Below the pieces are notes generated by a model. The model searched no databases. It saw only the letters and a list, made by a program, of their open reading frames with translations, and had not been told where the DNA came from. Of a DNA stretch of 64,000 nucleotides, positions 50,880 through 60,367 are shown in pieces. Source of the DNA: Cupriavidus pauculus (GTDB lineage Bacteria; Pseudomonadota; Gammaproteobacteria; Burkholderiales; Burkholderiaceae). The position numbers were made by a program, and so were the translations under genes. Every line of letters begins with the position of its first letter. Positions within the stretch are counted from its first letter, which is position 1. The stretch spans positions 62,001-126,000 of the forward strand of contig NZ_VZOW01000011.1 of NCBI RefSeq assembly GCF_008801835.1. Direction: 5' to 3'.

Positions 50880-53800
50880 TCAGCCCGCCGCGCGCACCGC
50901 ATCCGGTGCTGTGCGCGCCAGCACCGGCACCAGCGCCGCGCCGGTATGGCTGGCCGGGACCCGCGCCAACGCCTCCGGATCGGCCGCACCGACGATCGTC
51001 CCCCCCTGCGCGCCGCCTTCGGGACCGAGATCGAGAATCCAGTCCGCTTCGGCGATCACGTCGAGATCGTGCTCGATCACGACCACGCTGTGGCCGCCGT
51101 CGGTCAGCCGATGCAGCACGCGGATAAGCCGTGCGACGTCGGCCATATGAAGTCCCACCGTCGGTTCATCGAGCACATAAAGCGTGTGCGGCGCCTTCTG
51201 GCCCCGCCGCGTGATGTCGTCGCGCACCTTCGATAACTCCGTCACCAGCTTGATGCGCTGCGCCTCCCCGCCCGACAGCGTGGGCGACGGCTGGCCCAGC
51301 GTGAGGTAACCAAGGCCCACGTCCTTCATCAGTTGCAGCGGATGCGAAATCTGCGTGATGGCGGAGAAAAACTCCACGGCCTCGTCGATTTCCATCGTCA
51401 GCACGTCGCCGATATTCTTGCCGCGCCACGTGACCGCCAGCGTTTCCGGATTGAAACGCTGGCCGTGACAGACATCGCACGGCACCTTGACGTCGGGCAG
51501 GAAACTCATGCCGATGGTGCGCACGCCTTGCCCTTCGCACGCCGGGCAACGTCCGTCGCTGGTGTTGAACGAGAAGCGCGATGCGCTATATCCGCGCGCC
51601 TTGGCCTCCAGTGTTTCGGCAAACAGCTTCCGAATGGCATCCCAGACGCCGATGTAGGTGGCCGGGCACGAGCGCGGCGTCTTGCCGATCGGGGTCTGGT
51701 CCACCTCCAGCACACGGTCGATCGATTCCCATCCCGTGATCCCCTGGCAGCCATGCCACGCGTGTTCGACATCGAGCGCCCTGGTCGCCGTCGGCTTGCC
51801 TGCCTTCTCTGCCGCGGCACGCGCCCGGCGCGTGGCGGGAGACGACATCACCGACCGGCCGACCGCATCGAGCAGGTTGGTCATCAGCACATCACGCGCC
51901 AGCGTAGACTTGCCCGACCCCGACACCCCGGTGATAGCCACCAGACGCCCTAACGGAATACGCGCCGTGACATCGCGCAGATTGTGCAGATGTGCGCCAT
52001 GCACGGTCAGCCACTGCGCCGGTTCTGCTTCCTTGCCCGCACGCGCGGGCTTGACCGGCCTGCGCGGCTGCAATGGATGGACCATCGGATGGGCCAGGAA
52101 CTTGCCCGTGGTCGAATCCACGGCGGCGGACAGCGCGGCCACATTGCCCTGCGCCACCAGATGGCCGCCGCGCTTGCCGGCGCCGGGCCCGATGTCGATG
52201 ATGTGATCGGCGCGACGAATCGTGTCTTCGTCGTGCTCGACCACCACCAGCGTATTGCCCTTGTCGCCCAGCTTGCGCAGCGCATCGAGCAGAATCTGGT
52301 TGTCACGCGGATGCAGGCCGATGGTCGGCTCGTCCAGGACATAGCAAACGCCTTGCAGATTGCTGCCGAGCTGCGCGGCAAGCCGGATGCGCTGCGCTTC
52401 ACCGCCCGATAAGCTCGGCGCGGCGCGGTCCAGGCTGAGGTAGCCGAGCCCGACTTCTTCAAGAAACTGCAGACGGCTGGCGATCTCGGTCACCACGTCG
52501 CGGGCGATTTCCGCATCGCGGCCTTTCAAGCGCAGTCCGTCCACCCAGCGACGCGTGTCGGACACGGTCCATTGCGCCACGTCGGTAATCGCATGGGCAT
52601 CGAACGTGACAGCGCGCGCCACCGGGTTCAGGCGCGTGCCTTCGCAGTCGGGACACGGTGTGTCGCCTACGCCTTCGGGTTCCTGTTCCTCGGACGGCAG
52701 GCTTTGCTCGCGGCCACGGTCATCGCCGCCCACCACGGTGTCGTCGAACGCCGCACGCTGTTCGCGCGTCAGCGCCAGGCCCGTGCCCACGCAGGTGCCG
52801 CACCAGCCGTGCTTGCTGTTGTACGAGAACAGCCGGGGATCGAGTTCCGGATAGCTCGTGCCACAAACCGGACACGCCCGCTTCGTGGAGAAGACCTTCG
52901 TCTGACCGAGGTGCGCGGTTCGTTCGCCGTCCTGCATCGCATCGTGCAGGCCGTCGAGCGGCGCCAGCAGGTGCATGACGCCCTTGCCCAGTTCCAGCGT
53001 GCGGTCCAGCAGCGCGCGAAGCTCGGCTTCGTTGTCCGGGGACACAACAATATCGCCCACCGGCAGCTCGATCGTGTGCTCGCGAAAACGATCGAGGCGC
53101 GGCCACGGATCTACGGGAAGGAATTCGCCGTCCACGCGCAGGTGCGTGTTGCCGCGCGCCCGAGCCCACTTCGCCAGGTCCGTGTAGACACCCTTGCGGT
53201 TGACCACCAGCGGCGCGAGCAAACCCACGTGCTGGCCGCGATGATCGCGCAGCAACTGCGCGGCGATCGACGCCGGGCTTTGCGAGGTGACCGGCGCGCC
53301 GTCATGCACGCAGTGCTGGATCCCAAGCTTCATATAAAGCAGCCGCAGGAAATGCCAGACCTCCGACGTGGTGGCCACGGTACTCTTGCGACCGCCGCGC
53401 GACAGCCGCTGCTCGATGGCGACAGTCGGTGGAATGCCATAGACCGCATCGACTTCGGGACGGCCCGCCGGTTGCACGATCGACCGCGCGTAGGCGTTCA
53501 GCGATTCCAGATAGCGGCGCTGCCCTTCGTGGAACAGGATGTCGAAGGCGAGCGTCGACTTGCCGGAACCGGACACGCCGGTGATCACGTTGAACTTGCC
53601 GTGCGGAATATCGACGTTGAGCGCCTTGAGGTTGTGTTCGTGGGCATTGACGATGCGCACCACGCCCTCGCCCTCCACCGCGCGCCGCGCACGCGCCGCC
53701 TGCACCGCAGCCTGCAGCGGCAGACCGTGTTCGGCGCGCTCCGCGGCCAATGTGCCGGCCTCGCCCACGGCTTGGTCGTAGGCGATCAGCGCGTGACCGG

Positions 53801-56732
53801 TATGGGAATCGGCGCAGCGTTTGACGTCGTCGGGCGTCCCGACGCACAGCAGTTGCCCGCCGGCATCGCCGCCTTCCGGCCCCAGGTCGATGATCCAGTC
53901 CGACGCGCGGATCACGTCAAGGTTGTGTTCGATCACGATCAGCGAATGGCCGCCGTCCAGCAGCTTGCCAAACGCGCGCATCAGCTTGGCGATATCGTCG
54001 AAGTGCAGGCCGGTGGTCGGCTCGTCGAACATGAACAGGCGCCGCGGCAGGATCACGGCCTTGCGCTGCCTGGCCGGTTGCGCCGCGGCGGTTTCGGCCA
54101 GGAAGCCGGCCAGTTTCAGGCGCTGCGCCTCGCCGCCAGACAGCGTCGGCACGGGCTGGCCAAGCTTGACGTATTCCAGCCCCACATCGGCGATCGGCGC
54201 CAGCACGCGCAGCACGCCCGCATCGCCCTCGAACAGCGCGGTGGCCTCGCTGACCGTCAGTTCGAGTACATCGGCCACGCTCAGCGAGCGCGCCGGCTGG
54301 CCCCGCGCAGCGCGCTCGATCTTCACTTCGAGCACTTCGGCGCGATAGCGCGTGCCATCGCAGTCGGGACACCGCAGGTAGACGTCGGACAGAAACTGCA
54401 TCTCGACGTGTTCGAAACCGGAACCGCCGCATGTGGGGCAGCGCCCGTCGCCGGAATTGAAGCTGAAGGTGCCGGCCGTGTAGCCGCGCTGCAGCGCCAG
54501 CGGCGCCTTGGCGAACAGCTTGCGGATTTCGTCGAACGCGCCCACGTAGCTGGCCGGATTCGAGCGCGCGGTCTTGCCGATGGGCGACTGATCGACGAAC
54601 ACGACGTCGTCGAGTTGCTCGGCGCCCACCAGATCGCGGTATGCGCCCGGCGATTCGGTAGCCTTGCCGAAATGGCGCGCCATGGCTGGATACAGCACGT
54701 CCTGCAGCAGCGTCGACTTGCCCGAGCCAGACACGCCGGTGACGCACACCAGCCGGTTCAACGGGATGTCTACCGTCACATCCTTGAGGTTATGCTCGGT
54801 CGCGCCTTCCAGCCGCAAGCGCGGCGTCGCTGCGTCCACGGGCCGCAACTGCCAGTCGGTCGCGTCGGTCACGCGGCGGCGACCGCCCAGGTAATCGCCG
54901 GTCAGCGTCGCTTCCTTGCGGATAGCCGCCGGCGTGCCGTCGAAGATGATCGAACCGCCGCGCTCGCCGGGGCCGGGCCCCATGTCGATCAGACGGTCTG
55001 CCGCCAGCATCACCGACGGATCGTGCTCGACCACCACCAGCGTGTTGCCCGCGTCGCGCAGGCGGTGCATGGCCTCGACGATGCGGTTCAGATCGCGCGG
55101 ATGCAGGCCGATGCTGGGCTCGTCCAGGACGAACAGCGTGTTGACCAGCGACGTGCCCAGCGCGGTGGTCAGGTTGATCCGCTGGACCTCCCCGCCAGAT
55201 AGCGTGCGACTCTGCCGGTCCAGCGTCAGATAGCCGAGACCGACGTCGCACAGGTACTTCAGACGCGTGCGCACTTCGGCAAGCAGCAGCTTGAGCGCAT
55301 CGTCGAGCAGCGCGCTCGACAGCGTGAGGTCGTCGAAGAAACGGCGGATGCGCGCAATCGGCATCAGCATCAGGTCATGCACGGTCAGGCCCGGCAACGA
55401 CTCCAGCTGGGCGCGGGACCACTCGACGCCACGCGGCAGAAAACGCTGCGCGGGCGCCAGCACCGCATCGGCGTTGTCCTTGCTGCCCAGGCGCCAGAGC
55501 AGCGATTCGGTCTTCAGGCGTGCGCCGCCACAGGTTTCGCACGGCGTGTAGCTGCGATATTTCGACAGCAGCACGCGGATGTGCATCTTGTAGGCCTTCG
55601 ACTCCAGATAGTTGAAGAACCGCATCACGCCGTACCACTGCTTGTTCCACTGCCCGTTCCAGTCCGGCGAGCCATGGATCACCCAGTGCTGCTCAGCCTC
55701 GCTGAGCTGGTTCCACGCCAGGTCGCGCGGAATGCCGGCCTTGGCCGCATAACGCATCAGGTCGTCCTGGCATTCCTTCCAGGCCGGCGTCTGCATCGGC
55801 TTGATGGCGCCGTCGCGCAGCGACTTGCGTCCATCGGGAATCACCAGGCCGAGATCGACACCGATCACGCGGCCGAAGCCCCGGCAGGTTTCGCACGCGC
55901 CATAGGCGGAATTGAACGAGAACAGCGCCGGCTGCGGATCCGCATAGCGGATATCGCTTTCGGGACTGTGCAGGCCGGTGGAGAACTTCCAGACCGGGCC
56001 GTCGCCGTCATCGGTAACCACGCTGACGCTGACCCGCCCGCCGCCGCGCTTGAGCGAGGCCTCGATGGCTTCGACGGCGCGCGCCTTTTCCACATTGCCG
56101 ATGCGGAATCGGTCCGCCACCACGTCCAGCACACGGCGCTTGCCGGTGGCCGACGCGACCACGCGCTGGCCATGCACGCGCGTATAGCCGCTTACCGACA
56201 GCCACTGTTCCACCTCTTCGTCGGTGGCCGATTCCGGCAGCTCGACCGGGAACGTCACCACCAGCCGGGCGTCGGCGAAGGGCTGGCCGGGGGCCGTGCG
56301 GGCCTGGAGTTCGGCATAGATCGTCTCGGGCGAATCGTGGCGCACCGGCAGCGCGGTCTGGCGGTCGAACAGTTCCGACGCGCGCGCGTACAGCAGCTTC
56401 AGGTGGTCGTTGAGCTCGGTCATCGTGCCGACCGTGGAGCGCGAGCTGCGCACCGGATTGGTCTGGTCGATGGCGATGGCCGGCGGCACGCCGTCGACGC
56501 GGTCAACCTGGGGACGGTCCATCCGGTCCAGGAACTGTCGCGCGTAGGCGCTGAAGGTCTCCACGTAGCGGCGCTGACCTTCCGCGTAGAGAGTGTCGAA
56601 GACCAGGCTGGACTTGCCCGAGCCGGACGGCCCCGTCACGACGGTCATCTGCCCGGTGTGCAGGTCCAGGTCGACGTTCTTGAGATTATGCTGACGGGCG
56701 CCGCGGATGCGGATCGTGCCGGAATCTGACAA
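50880..56732 (-). CDS. Double-length UvrA (four ABC cassettes), UvrA-type DNA-damage protein
   Basis: A 1950-residue fusion of two UvrA proteins. Four Walker A motifs (GPSGSGKSS, then three GVSGSGKST) and four LSGGE signatures (each followed by xQRxxL) are all intact, with UvrA-type zinc motifs in both halves (CETCGG, CPTCGG/CPDCDG, CPVCGT, CPDCEG, CPACEG/CDVCHG). Each half has the order expected of one UvrA, so a single chain could replace a UvrA dimer. The start is TTG 56732, preceded by GAGGG; the ATG at 56816 lies before the predicted start of transcription. An SOS box precedes the gene. It may act in excision repair or damage sensing alongside a normal uvrA elsewhere. Confidence 0.93.
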   Translation of the reverse strand: MSDSGTIRIRGARQHNLKNVDLDLHTGQMTVVTGPSGSGKSSLVFDTLYAEGQRRYVETFSAYARQFLDRMDRPQVDRVDGVPPAIAIDQTNPVRSSRSTVGTMTELNDHLKLLYARASELFDRQTALPVRHDSPETIYAELQARTAPGQPFADARLVVTFPVELPESATDEEVEQWLSVSGYTRVHGQRVVASATGKRRVLDVVADRFRIGNVEKARAVEAIEASLKRGGGRVSVSVVTDDGDGPVWKFSTGLHSPESDIRYADPQPALFSFNSAYGACETCRGFGRVIGVDLGLVIPDGRKSLRDGAIKPMQTPAWKECQDDLMRYAAKAGIPRDLAWNQLSEAEQHWVIHGSPDWNGQWNKQWYGVMRFFNYLESKAYKMHIRVLLSKYRSYTPCETCGGARLKTESLLWRLGSKDNADAVLAPAQRFLPRGVEWSRAQLESLPGLTVHDLMLMPIARIRRFFDDLTLSSALLDDALKLLLAEVRTRLKYLCDVGLGYLTLDRQSRTLSGGEVQRINLTTALGTSLVNTLFVLDEPSIGLHPRDLNRIVEAMHRLRDAGNTLVVVEHDPSVMLAADRLIDMGPGPGERGGSIIFDGTPAAIRKEATLTGDYLGGRRRVTDATDWQLRPVDAATPRLRLEGATEHNLKDVTVDIPLNRLVCVTGVSGSGKSTLLQDVLYPAMARHFGKATESPGAYRDLVGAEQLDDVVFVDQSPIGKTARSNPASYVGAFDEIRKLFAKAPLALQRGYTAGTFSFNSGDGRCPTCGGSGFEHVEMQFLSDVYLRCPDCDGTRYRAEVLEVKIERAARGQPARSLSVADVLELTVSEATALFEGDAGVLRVLAPIADVGLEYVKLGQPVPTLSGGEAQRLKLAGFLAETAAAQPARQRKAVILPRRLFMFDEPTTGLHFDDIAKLMRAFGKLLDGGHSLIVIEHNLDVIRASDWIIDLGPEGGDAGGQLLCVGTPDDVKRCADSHTGHALIAYDQAVGEAGTLAAERAEHGLPLQAAVQAARARRAVEGEGVVRIVNAHEHNLKALNVDIPHGKFNVITGVSGSGKSTLAFDILFHEGQRRYLESLNAYARSIVQPAGRPEVDAVYGIPPTVAIEQRLSRGGRKSTVATTSEVWHFLRLLYMKLGIQHCVHDGAPVTSQSPASIAAQLLRDHRGQHVGLLAPLVVNRKGVYTDLAKWARARGNTHLRVDGEFLPVDPWPRLDRFREHTIELPVGDIVVSPDNEAELRALLDRTLELGKGVMHLLAPLDGLHDAMQDGERTAHLGQTKVFSTKRACPVCGTSYPELDPRLFSYNSKHGWCGTCVGTGLALTREQRAAFDDTVVGGDDRGREQSLPSEEQEPEGVGDTPCPDCEGTRLNPVARAVTFDAHAITDVAQWTVSDTRRWVDGLRLKGRDAEIARDVVTEIASRLQFLEEVGLGYLSLDRAAPSLSGGEAQRIRLAAQLGSNLQGVCYVLDEPTIGLHPRDNQILLDALRKLGDKGNTLVVVEHDEDTIRRADHIIDIGPGAGKRGGHLVAQGNVAALSAAVDSTTGKFLAHPMVHPLQPRRPVKPARAGKEAEPAQWLTVHGAHLHNLRDVTARIPLGRLVAITGVSGSGKSTLARDVLMTNLLDAVGRSVMSSPATRRARAAAEKAGKPTATRALDVEHAWHGCQGITGWESIDRVLEVDQTPIGKTPRSCPATYIGVWDAIRKLFAETLEAKARGYSASRFSFNTSDGRCPACEGQGVRTIGMSFLPDVKVPCDVCHGQRFNPETLAVTWRGKNIGDVLTMEIDEAVEFFSAITQISHPLQLMKDVGLGYLTLGQPSPTLSGGEAQRIKLVTELSKVRDDITRRGQKAPHTLYVLDEPTVGLHMADVARLIRVLHRLTDGGHSVVVIEHDLDVIAEADWILDLGPEGGAQGGTIVGAADPEALARVPASHTGAALVPVLARTAPDAVRAAG

Positions 56733-56817
56733 TTTTTCCCTCGGATCAATGAGTTGGAGAGGAAACCCGAAGCGGTTTCTCGCCTCGGAGCGCGCCTGCG
56801 CGCGCGGAAATGCCATC

Positions 56818-56839
56818 ACTATACTGTATAAATGTACAG
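56818..56839 (-). promoter_or_regulatory. LexA (SOS) box over the promoter of the double UvrA
   Basis: CTGTATAAATGTACAG (56824-56839) matches the LexA consensus CTGT-N8-ACAG. Directly downstream on the minus strand is TATAGT (56823-56818), a good -10, so LexA would block RNA polymerase. Transcription would begin near 56811. Confidence 0.9.
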
Positions 56840-56896
56840 TTCTCCTGACAGCCAACCGACAATCCGCAAAATCAGAATCGGCTCATCCACGGGCCC

Positions 56897-57406
56897 TCAC
56901 CGGGCGCGTTGCGGCAGCTTCCAGTTCGGGCGGATGAAATGGCAGGTGTAGCCGTGCGGGATGCGTTCCAGGTAATCCTGATGCTCGGGCTCGGCTTCCC
57001 AGAAAGGGCCGGCCTGGACGATCTCGGTCACCACCTTGCCCGGCCACAAGCCTGATGCGTCGACGTCGGCCACGGTGTCCTCGGCCACCTGCTTCTGCTC
57101 GTCATCGACGTAAAAAATCGCCGACCGGTAGCTGGTGCCGACATCGTTGCCCTGACGATTCCGGGTGGTCGGGTCGTGGATCTGGAAGAAAAATTCCAGG
57201 ATCTGCCGATAGCTGATCTTCGTCGGATCGAACACGATTTCGATCGCCTCGGCATGCGTGCCGTGGTTGCGATAGGTGGCATTGGGCACATCGCCGCCGG
57301 TGTAGCCCACCCGCGTGGTCAGCACGCCGGGGTAGCGGCGCAGCAGGTCCTGCATCCCCCAGAAGCAGCCGCCGGCCAGGATTGCGGTTTCGGTTTGCGT
57401 GGTCAT
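56897..57406 (-). CDS. msrA: Peptide methionine sulfoxide reductase A
   Basis: A 169-residue enzyme that reduces methionine-S-sulfoxide in proteins. GGCFWGMQ carries the catalytic Cys14; [22 protein letters not shown] and [24 protein letters not shown] are family landmarks. A second Cys in YTCHF may be the resolving Cys. AAGGA precedes the ATG. It is upstream of the UvrA gene, with an SOS box between, and divergent from the uracil-DNA-glycosylase-family gene. Confidence 0.96.
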   Translation of the reverse strand: MTTQTETAILAGGCFWGMQDLLRRYPGVLTTRVGYTGGDVPNATYRNHGTHAEAIEIVFDPTKISYRQILEFFFQIHDPTTRNRQGNDVGTSYRSAIFYVDDEQKQVAEDTVADVDASGLWPGKVVTEIVQAGPFWEAEPEHQDYLERIPHGYTCHFIRPNWKLPQRAR

Positions 57407-57478
57407 GTCGGGTCCTTTGCGTCGTCATGCATCGAGCCCGGTAATATACGCACACGCCGCAAATTTCGCTCGATTGCC

Positions 57479-58099
57479 ATGCAGTTCCCCCACCGCGCAA
57501 AGGGTGTCGTCCAATCGCTCCAGCGCGATATTTCCGCCTGTACCCGCTGTGCCGACGCCCTGCCGGCCGGGCCGCGCCCCGTTCTGCAGTTCAGCGCCAC
57601 GTCCCGCATCCTGATCGTCGGTCAGGCGCCCGGGTCGCGCGTGCATGCCAGCGGCGTGCCGTTTGACGATGCCAGCGGCGACCGCCTGCGCGAATGGACC
57701 GGGCTGGACAATTCAACGTTTTACGACGCTGCGCGCGTGGCGATCGTGCCGATGGGCTTCTGCTATCCGGGCAAGGGCAAAAGCGGCGATCTGCCGCCCC
57801 GGCGCGAATGCGCGCCGCTGTGGCATGAGCGGGTGCTGGCCTGCCTGCCCGAAGATCGGCTGACGCTGCTGGTGGGCAGCCATGCGCTGGCGGGTTATGT
57901 GCCGCGGCGTGTGCCGGGCGGTTCGGCGAAGGCGTCGATGACCGACATCGTCGCCGATTTCCGTCGATACGGCCCCAACGTGTTCCCACTACCGCACCCG
58001 TCGTGGCGCGTCGTGCTGTGGATGCGCCAGTATCCGTGGTTCGAAGCGGAACTGCTGCCTGCGCTGCGCGCCGCGGTTCGCGCCCGGCTGCAGTTGTAA
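57479..58099 (+). CDS. Uracil-DNA-glycosylase-family protein
   Basis: A 206-residue member of the UDG superfamily (COG1573-like). The N-terminal CTRC, motif VGQAPGSRVHASGVPFDD, then FCYPGKGKSGDLPPRRECAPLWH and the C-terminal HPSWRV (motif 2 His-Pro-Ser) are present. Only part of a four-cysteine iron-sulfur set is evident, so cluster binding is uncertain. The start is ATG 57479; a long upstream extension is antisense to msrA. Likely base-excision repair or a related nucleic-acid role. Confidence 0.9.
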   Translation: MQFPHRAKGVVQSLQRDISACTRCADALPAGPRPVLQFSATSRILIVGQAPGSRVHASGVPFDDASGDRLREWTGLDNSTFYDAARVAIVPMGFCYPGKGKSGDLPPRRECAPLWHERVLACLPEDRLTLLVGSHALAGYVPRRVPGGSAKASMTDIVADFRRYGPNVFPLPHPSWRVVLWMRQYPWFEAELLPALRAAVRARLQL

Positions 58100-58132
58100 C
58101 ACCGGGCGCCAATCCACAACGATGGCGCCCGG

Positions 58133-58603
58133 CTATCCCAGCGGCAAGGCCGTGCTGTACAGCACCTGCTTCAGGGCAAAGCTGGAACGGATGCTGGCCA
58201 CGCCGGGAATGCGCGTGATTTGATCGATGATCAGCCGCTCCAGCGCCTCCACGTCCGGCACCACCACGCGCAGCAGGTAATCGGCGTCGCCGGACATCAG
58301 ATAGCACTCCATCACCTGCGGCAGGGCCGCGATCTTGCGCTCGAACGTGTCCAGCGTTTCGCGGCGCTGCTTGTCCAGCGACACCGAAATGAACACCACC
58401 ACCTTCAAACCCAGCCGCCGCGCGTCGAGCAGCGTCACGCGGCGCGAGATCACGCCGATTTTTTCAAGTCGCTTCACCCGCGCCAGACACGGCGAGGCAG
58501 ACAGATTGATGCGGCTGGCCAACTCCACATTGGTCAGGCTTCCGTCCCGCTGCAATTCGTGAAGGATCCGGATATCGGTGGCGTCGAGGTCGATGTCCAG
58601 CAT
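58133..58603 (-). CDS. Lrp/AsnC-family transcriptional regulator
   Basis: A 156-residue feast/famine regulator: winged helix (residues 1-60, [44 protein letters not shown]) and RAM effector domain (about 65-150, [21 protein letters not shown]). It is divergent from the EamA exporter gene and probably controls it, in response to an amino acid. Confidence 0.95.
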   Translation of the reverse strand: MLDIDLDATDIRILHELQRDGSLTNVELASRINLSASPCLARVKRLEKIGVISRRVTLLDARRLGLKVVVFISVSLDKQRRETLDTFERKIAALPQVMECYLMSGDADYLLRVVVPDVEALERLIIDQITRIPGVASIRSSFALKQVLYSTALPLG

Positions 58604-58611
58604 GTTCCGCT

Positions 58612-58650
58612 TTCAATAATTGAATAAGCGGCATTCTATGCTGAATAAGC
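58612..58650. promoter_or_regulatory. Candidate Lrp-type operator array
   Basis: TTCAATAATTGAA (58612-58624) is a perfect palindrome. Overlapping its right end, TGAATAAGC occurs twice (58621-58629 and 58642-58650) with 21 bases between starts, two turns of the helix. It lies just upstream of the Lrp-family start and fits autoregulation and control of the divergent exporter. Confidence 0.65.
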
Positions 58651-58809
58651 CCATCCGCACAGTGTGATCCGGACAATGCTGCGGCGCAATGAATCGTAGA
58701 CTTTCCCTATCGAAACCCGTCTCGAAACGGCCTGAAAAGCCCCTCGCGCCATGTCCGCCCCCGCCTCTGCCGCCACCCCGCCGCAAACAGCCTCAAGTCG
58801 TTTCTGCCG

Positions 58810-59694
58810 TTGATCGGCGCCGTATTGATCTGGGGCGGCAACTGGCCGGTGATGAAATTCGGCCTGTCGCACGTCAGTCCGCTGTGGTTCGCGGCGCTGC
58901 GCTTCGGCTCGGCGGCGATCATCAGCTTCGTGGTGCTGGGCGCGATGCGACGCGTGCGCTGGCCCACGCGCGCGGAGTGGCCATTGGTGGCGGGCGTCGG
59001 CCTGTTGCAGATGGCAGCCTTCACCGCGCTGGCGCTGTGGGCGCTGCAGTATGTGCCGCCTGGGCGTGCCTCGGTGGTGGCCTACGCCACGGCGATCTGG
59101 GTGATTCCGATGTCCTCGCTGGTGCTGGGAGAACGCCCGTCGCGCTGGCAATGGCTGGCCACCGCCTTCAGCTATGCCGGCATCGGCGTGATCGTCGCGC
59201 CGGCGCTGGGCGGCTGGCAACTGCATGCCGTGATGGGCCTGACGATGCTGCTCGGCGCCTCGCTGGCGTGGTCGATCAGCATCATTCAACTGCGTGCGAA
59301 TCGTCACGTGCGGCTCGGCGCGGACATGATTCCGTGGGAATGCGCGGTAGCAACGGCGCCGCTGGTGGTGCTGGCCTGCCTGCGCGACGGCGCGCCGGAC
59401 GTCTCGGCCATGGCCGCCATCTGGCCTGCTATCGCCTATACCGGACCGCTGGCCACGGCGCTGACGTTCATTGTGGTCCTCAATGTCACGCAGTCGCTGC
59501 CGCCGGCCGCCACGTCGATCGCAATGCTCGGGGTGCCGGTGATCGGGCTGGTGTTGTCGGCGATGGTCTGGCACGAGCGCATTTCGGCCGATCTCTCCGC
59601 CGGGCTCGCGCTGATTGCGCTGGGCGTGGTAACCACGGCGCTCGCGCCGCGCCTGGGCCGCCGCGGCCGCTTGGGCGGGTCGGGCGCGCGCTGA
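58810..59694 (+). CDS. EamA/DMT-family exporter (start disturbed)
   Basis: A 294-residue protein from TTG 58810 with ten predicted helices in two EamA repeats: LIWGGNWPVMKFGLSHVSP at the start and VPPGRASVVAYATAIWVIP, LAWSISIIQLRANR, and a C-terminal GVPVIGLVLSAMVWHERI. It probably exports an amino acid or metabolite, given the adjacent Lrp regulators. In this frame the reading continues upstream as SLKSFLPLIG, but no ATG or ribosome-binding site lies in it; ATG 58751 is in another frame, one base away. See finding on a possible frameshift. Confidence 0.84.
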   Translation: MIGAVLIWGGNWPVMKFGLSHVSPLWFAALRFGSAAIISFVVLGAMRRVRWPTRAEWPLVAGVGLLQMAAFTALALWALQYVPPGRASVVAYATAIWVIPMSSLVLGERPSRWQWLATAFSYAGIGVIVAPALGGWQLHAVMGLTMLLGASLAWSISIIQLRANRHVRLGADMIPWECAVATAPLVVLACLRDGAPDVSAMAAIWPAIAYTGPLATALTFIVVLNVTQSLPPAATSIAMLGVPVIGLVLSAMVWHERISADLSAGLALIALGVVTTALAPRLGRRGRLGGSGAR

Positions 59695-59725
59695 ACGGCG
59701 CGCCTTCCGCGTGCGCTTGCAGCGC

Positions 59726-60196
59726 TCAGGGCTCGACCGACGGTTCGCGCTTGAGCGTGCGCAGCACGAAGGTGGAATGGCTGTGGCGCAGGCCCGGCAG
59801 CTTGTAGAGTTTGTGCCGCAGAAATTCCTCGTAGCCTTCGGTGCCGGCCACGGCCACCTTGATCAGATAGTCATACTCGCCCGTCAGCAGATGGGCTTCC
59901 AGCACCTCGGGGAGTTGCGCCAGCGCTTCGCCAAACCGATGCAGCATGTCGTCGTCATGGCGGTCGAGCGTGACCTCGATCAGCACGGTATCGGGCAATC
60001 CCAGCGCCTTCTGGTTCAGCAGCGCGGCGTAGCCGCTGATCACGCCGGCGTCTTCCAGTGCTTTCACGCGATTCCAGCATGGCGTGGCCGACAGCCCGAC
60101 ACGTTCGGCCAGCCGGGCGTTGGAAATGCGCCCGTCGCGGCGCAGCTCGCGCAGGATGCGGCGGTCGATGTCATCGAGTTTGGGGATGGTTGTCAC
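59726..60196 (-). CDS. Lrp/AsnC-family transcriptional regulator (second)
   Basis: A 156-residue feast/famine regulator with GTG start. Winged helix DIDRRILRELRRDGRISNARLAERVGLSATPCWNRVKALEDAGVISGY and RAM domain (LLTGEYDYLIKVAVAGTEGYEEFL). The effector site differs from the first Lrp protein in several loops, so it probably senses another ligand. It converges with the EamA gene and is divergent from the small ACT-like gene at 60368; its own operator should lie in 60197-60367. Confidence 0.94.
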   Translation of the reverse strand: MTTIPKLDDIDRRILRELRRDGRISNARLAERVGLSATPCWNRVKALEDAGVISGYAALLNQKALGLPDTVLIEVTLDRHDDDMLHRFGEALAQLPEVLEAHLLTGEYDYLIKVAVAGTEGYEEFLRHKLYKLPGLRHSHSTFVLRTLKREPSVEP

Positions 60197-60367
60197 GAGA
60201 GAAATGGGATCGTTAAAAAGAATTTACCGATAATCTAAACCATCTCGGATAATTCTTCTCCATTTAGACAAGTTTCGAAGAAACTTCAGAAGCCCATTTC
60301 GCGGCGGCGCTGGTACATTTGCCTGACCGCTTTTGCTTCGCTCCTCCACATTCTCCGGACCCGTGTC

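Noticed and set aside
52572..55202. 876-codon open frame on the plus strand
   Set aside because: It is antisense to the double UvrA gene and its translation is Arg/His/Ala-rich with no domain; typical of GC-rich antisense frames.
56816..56855. Upstream in-frame ATG start for the double UvrA
   Set aside because: It lies within or before the SOS box and -10 element, so it would not be in the transcript.
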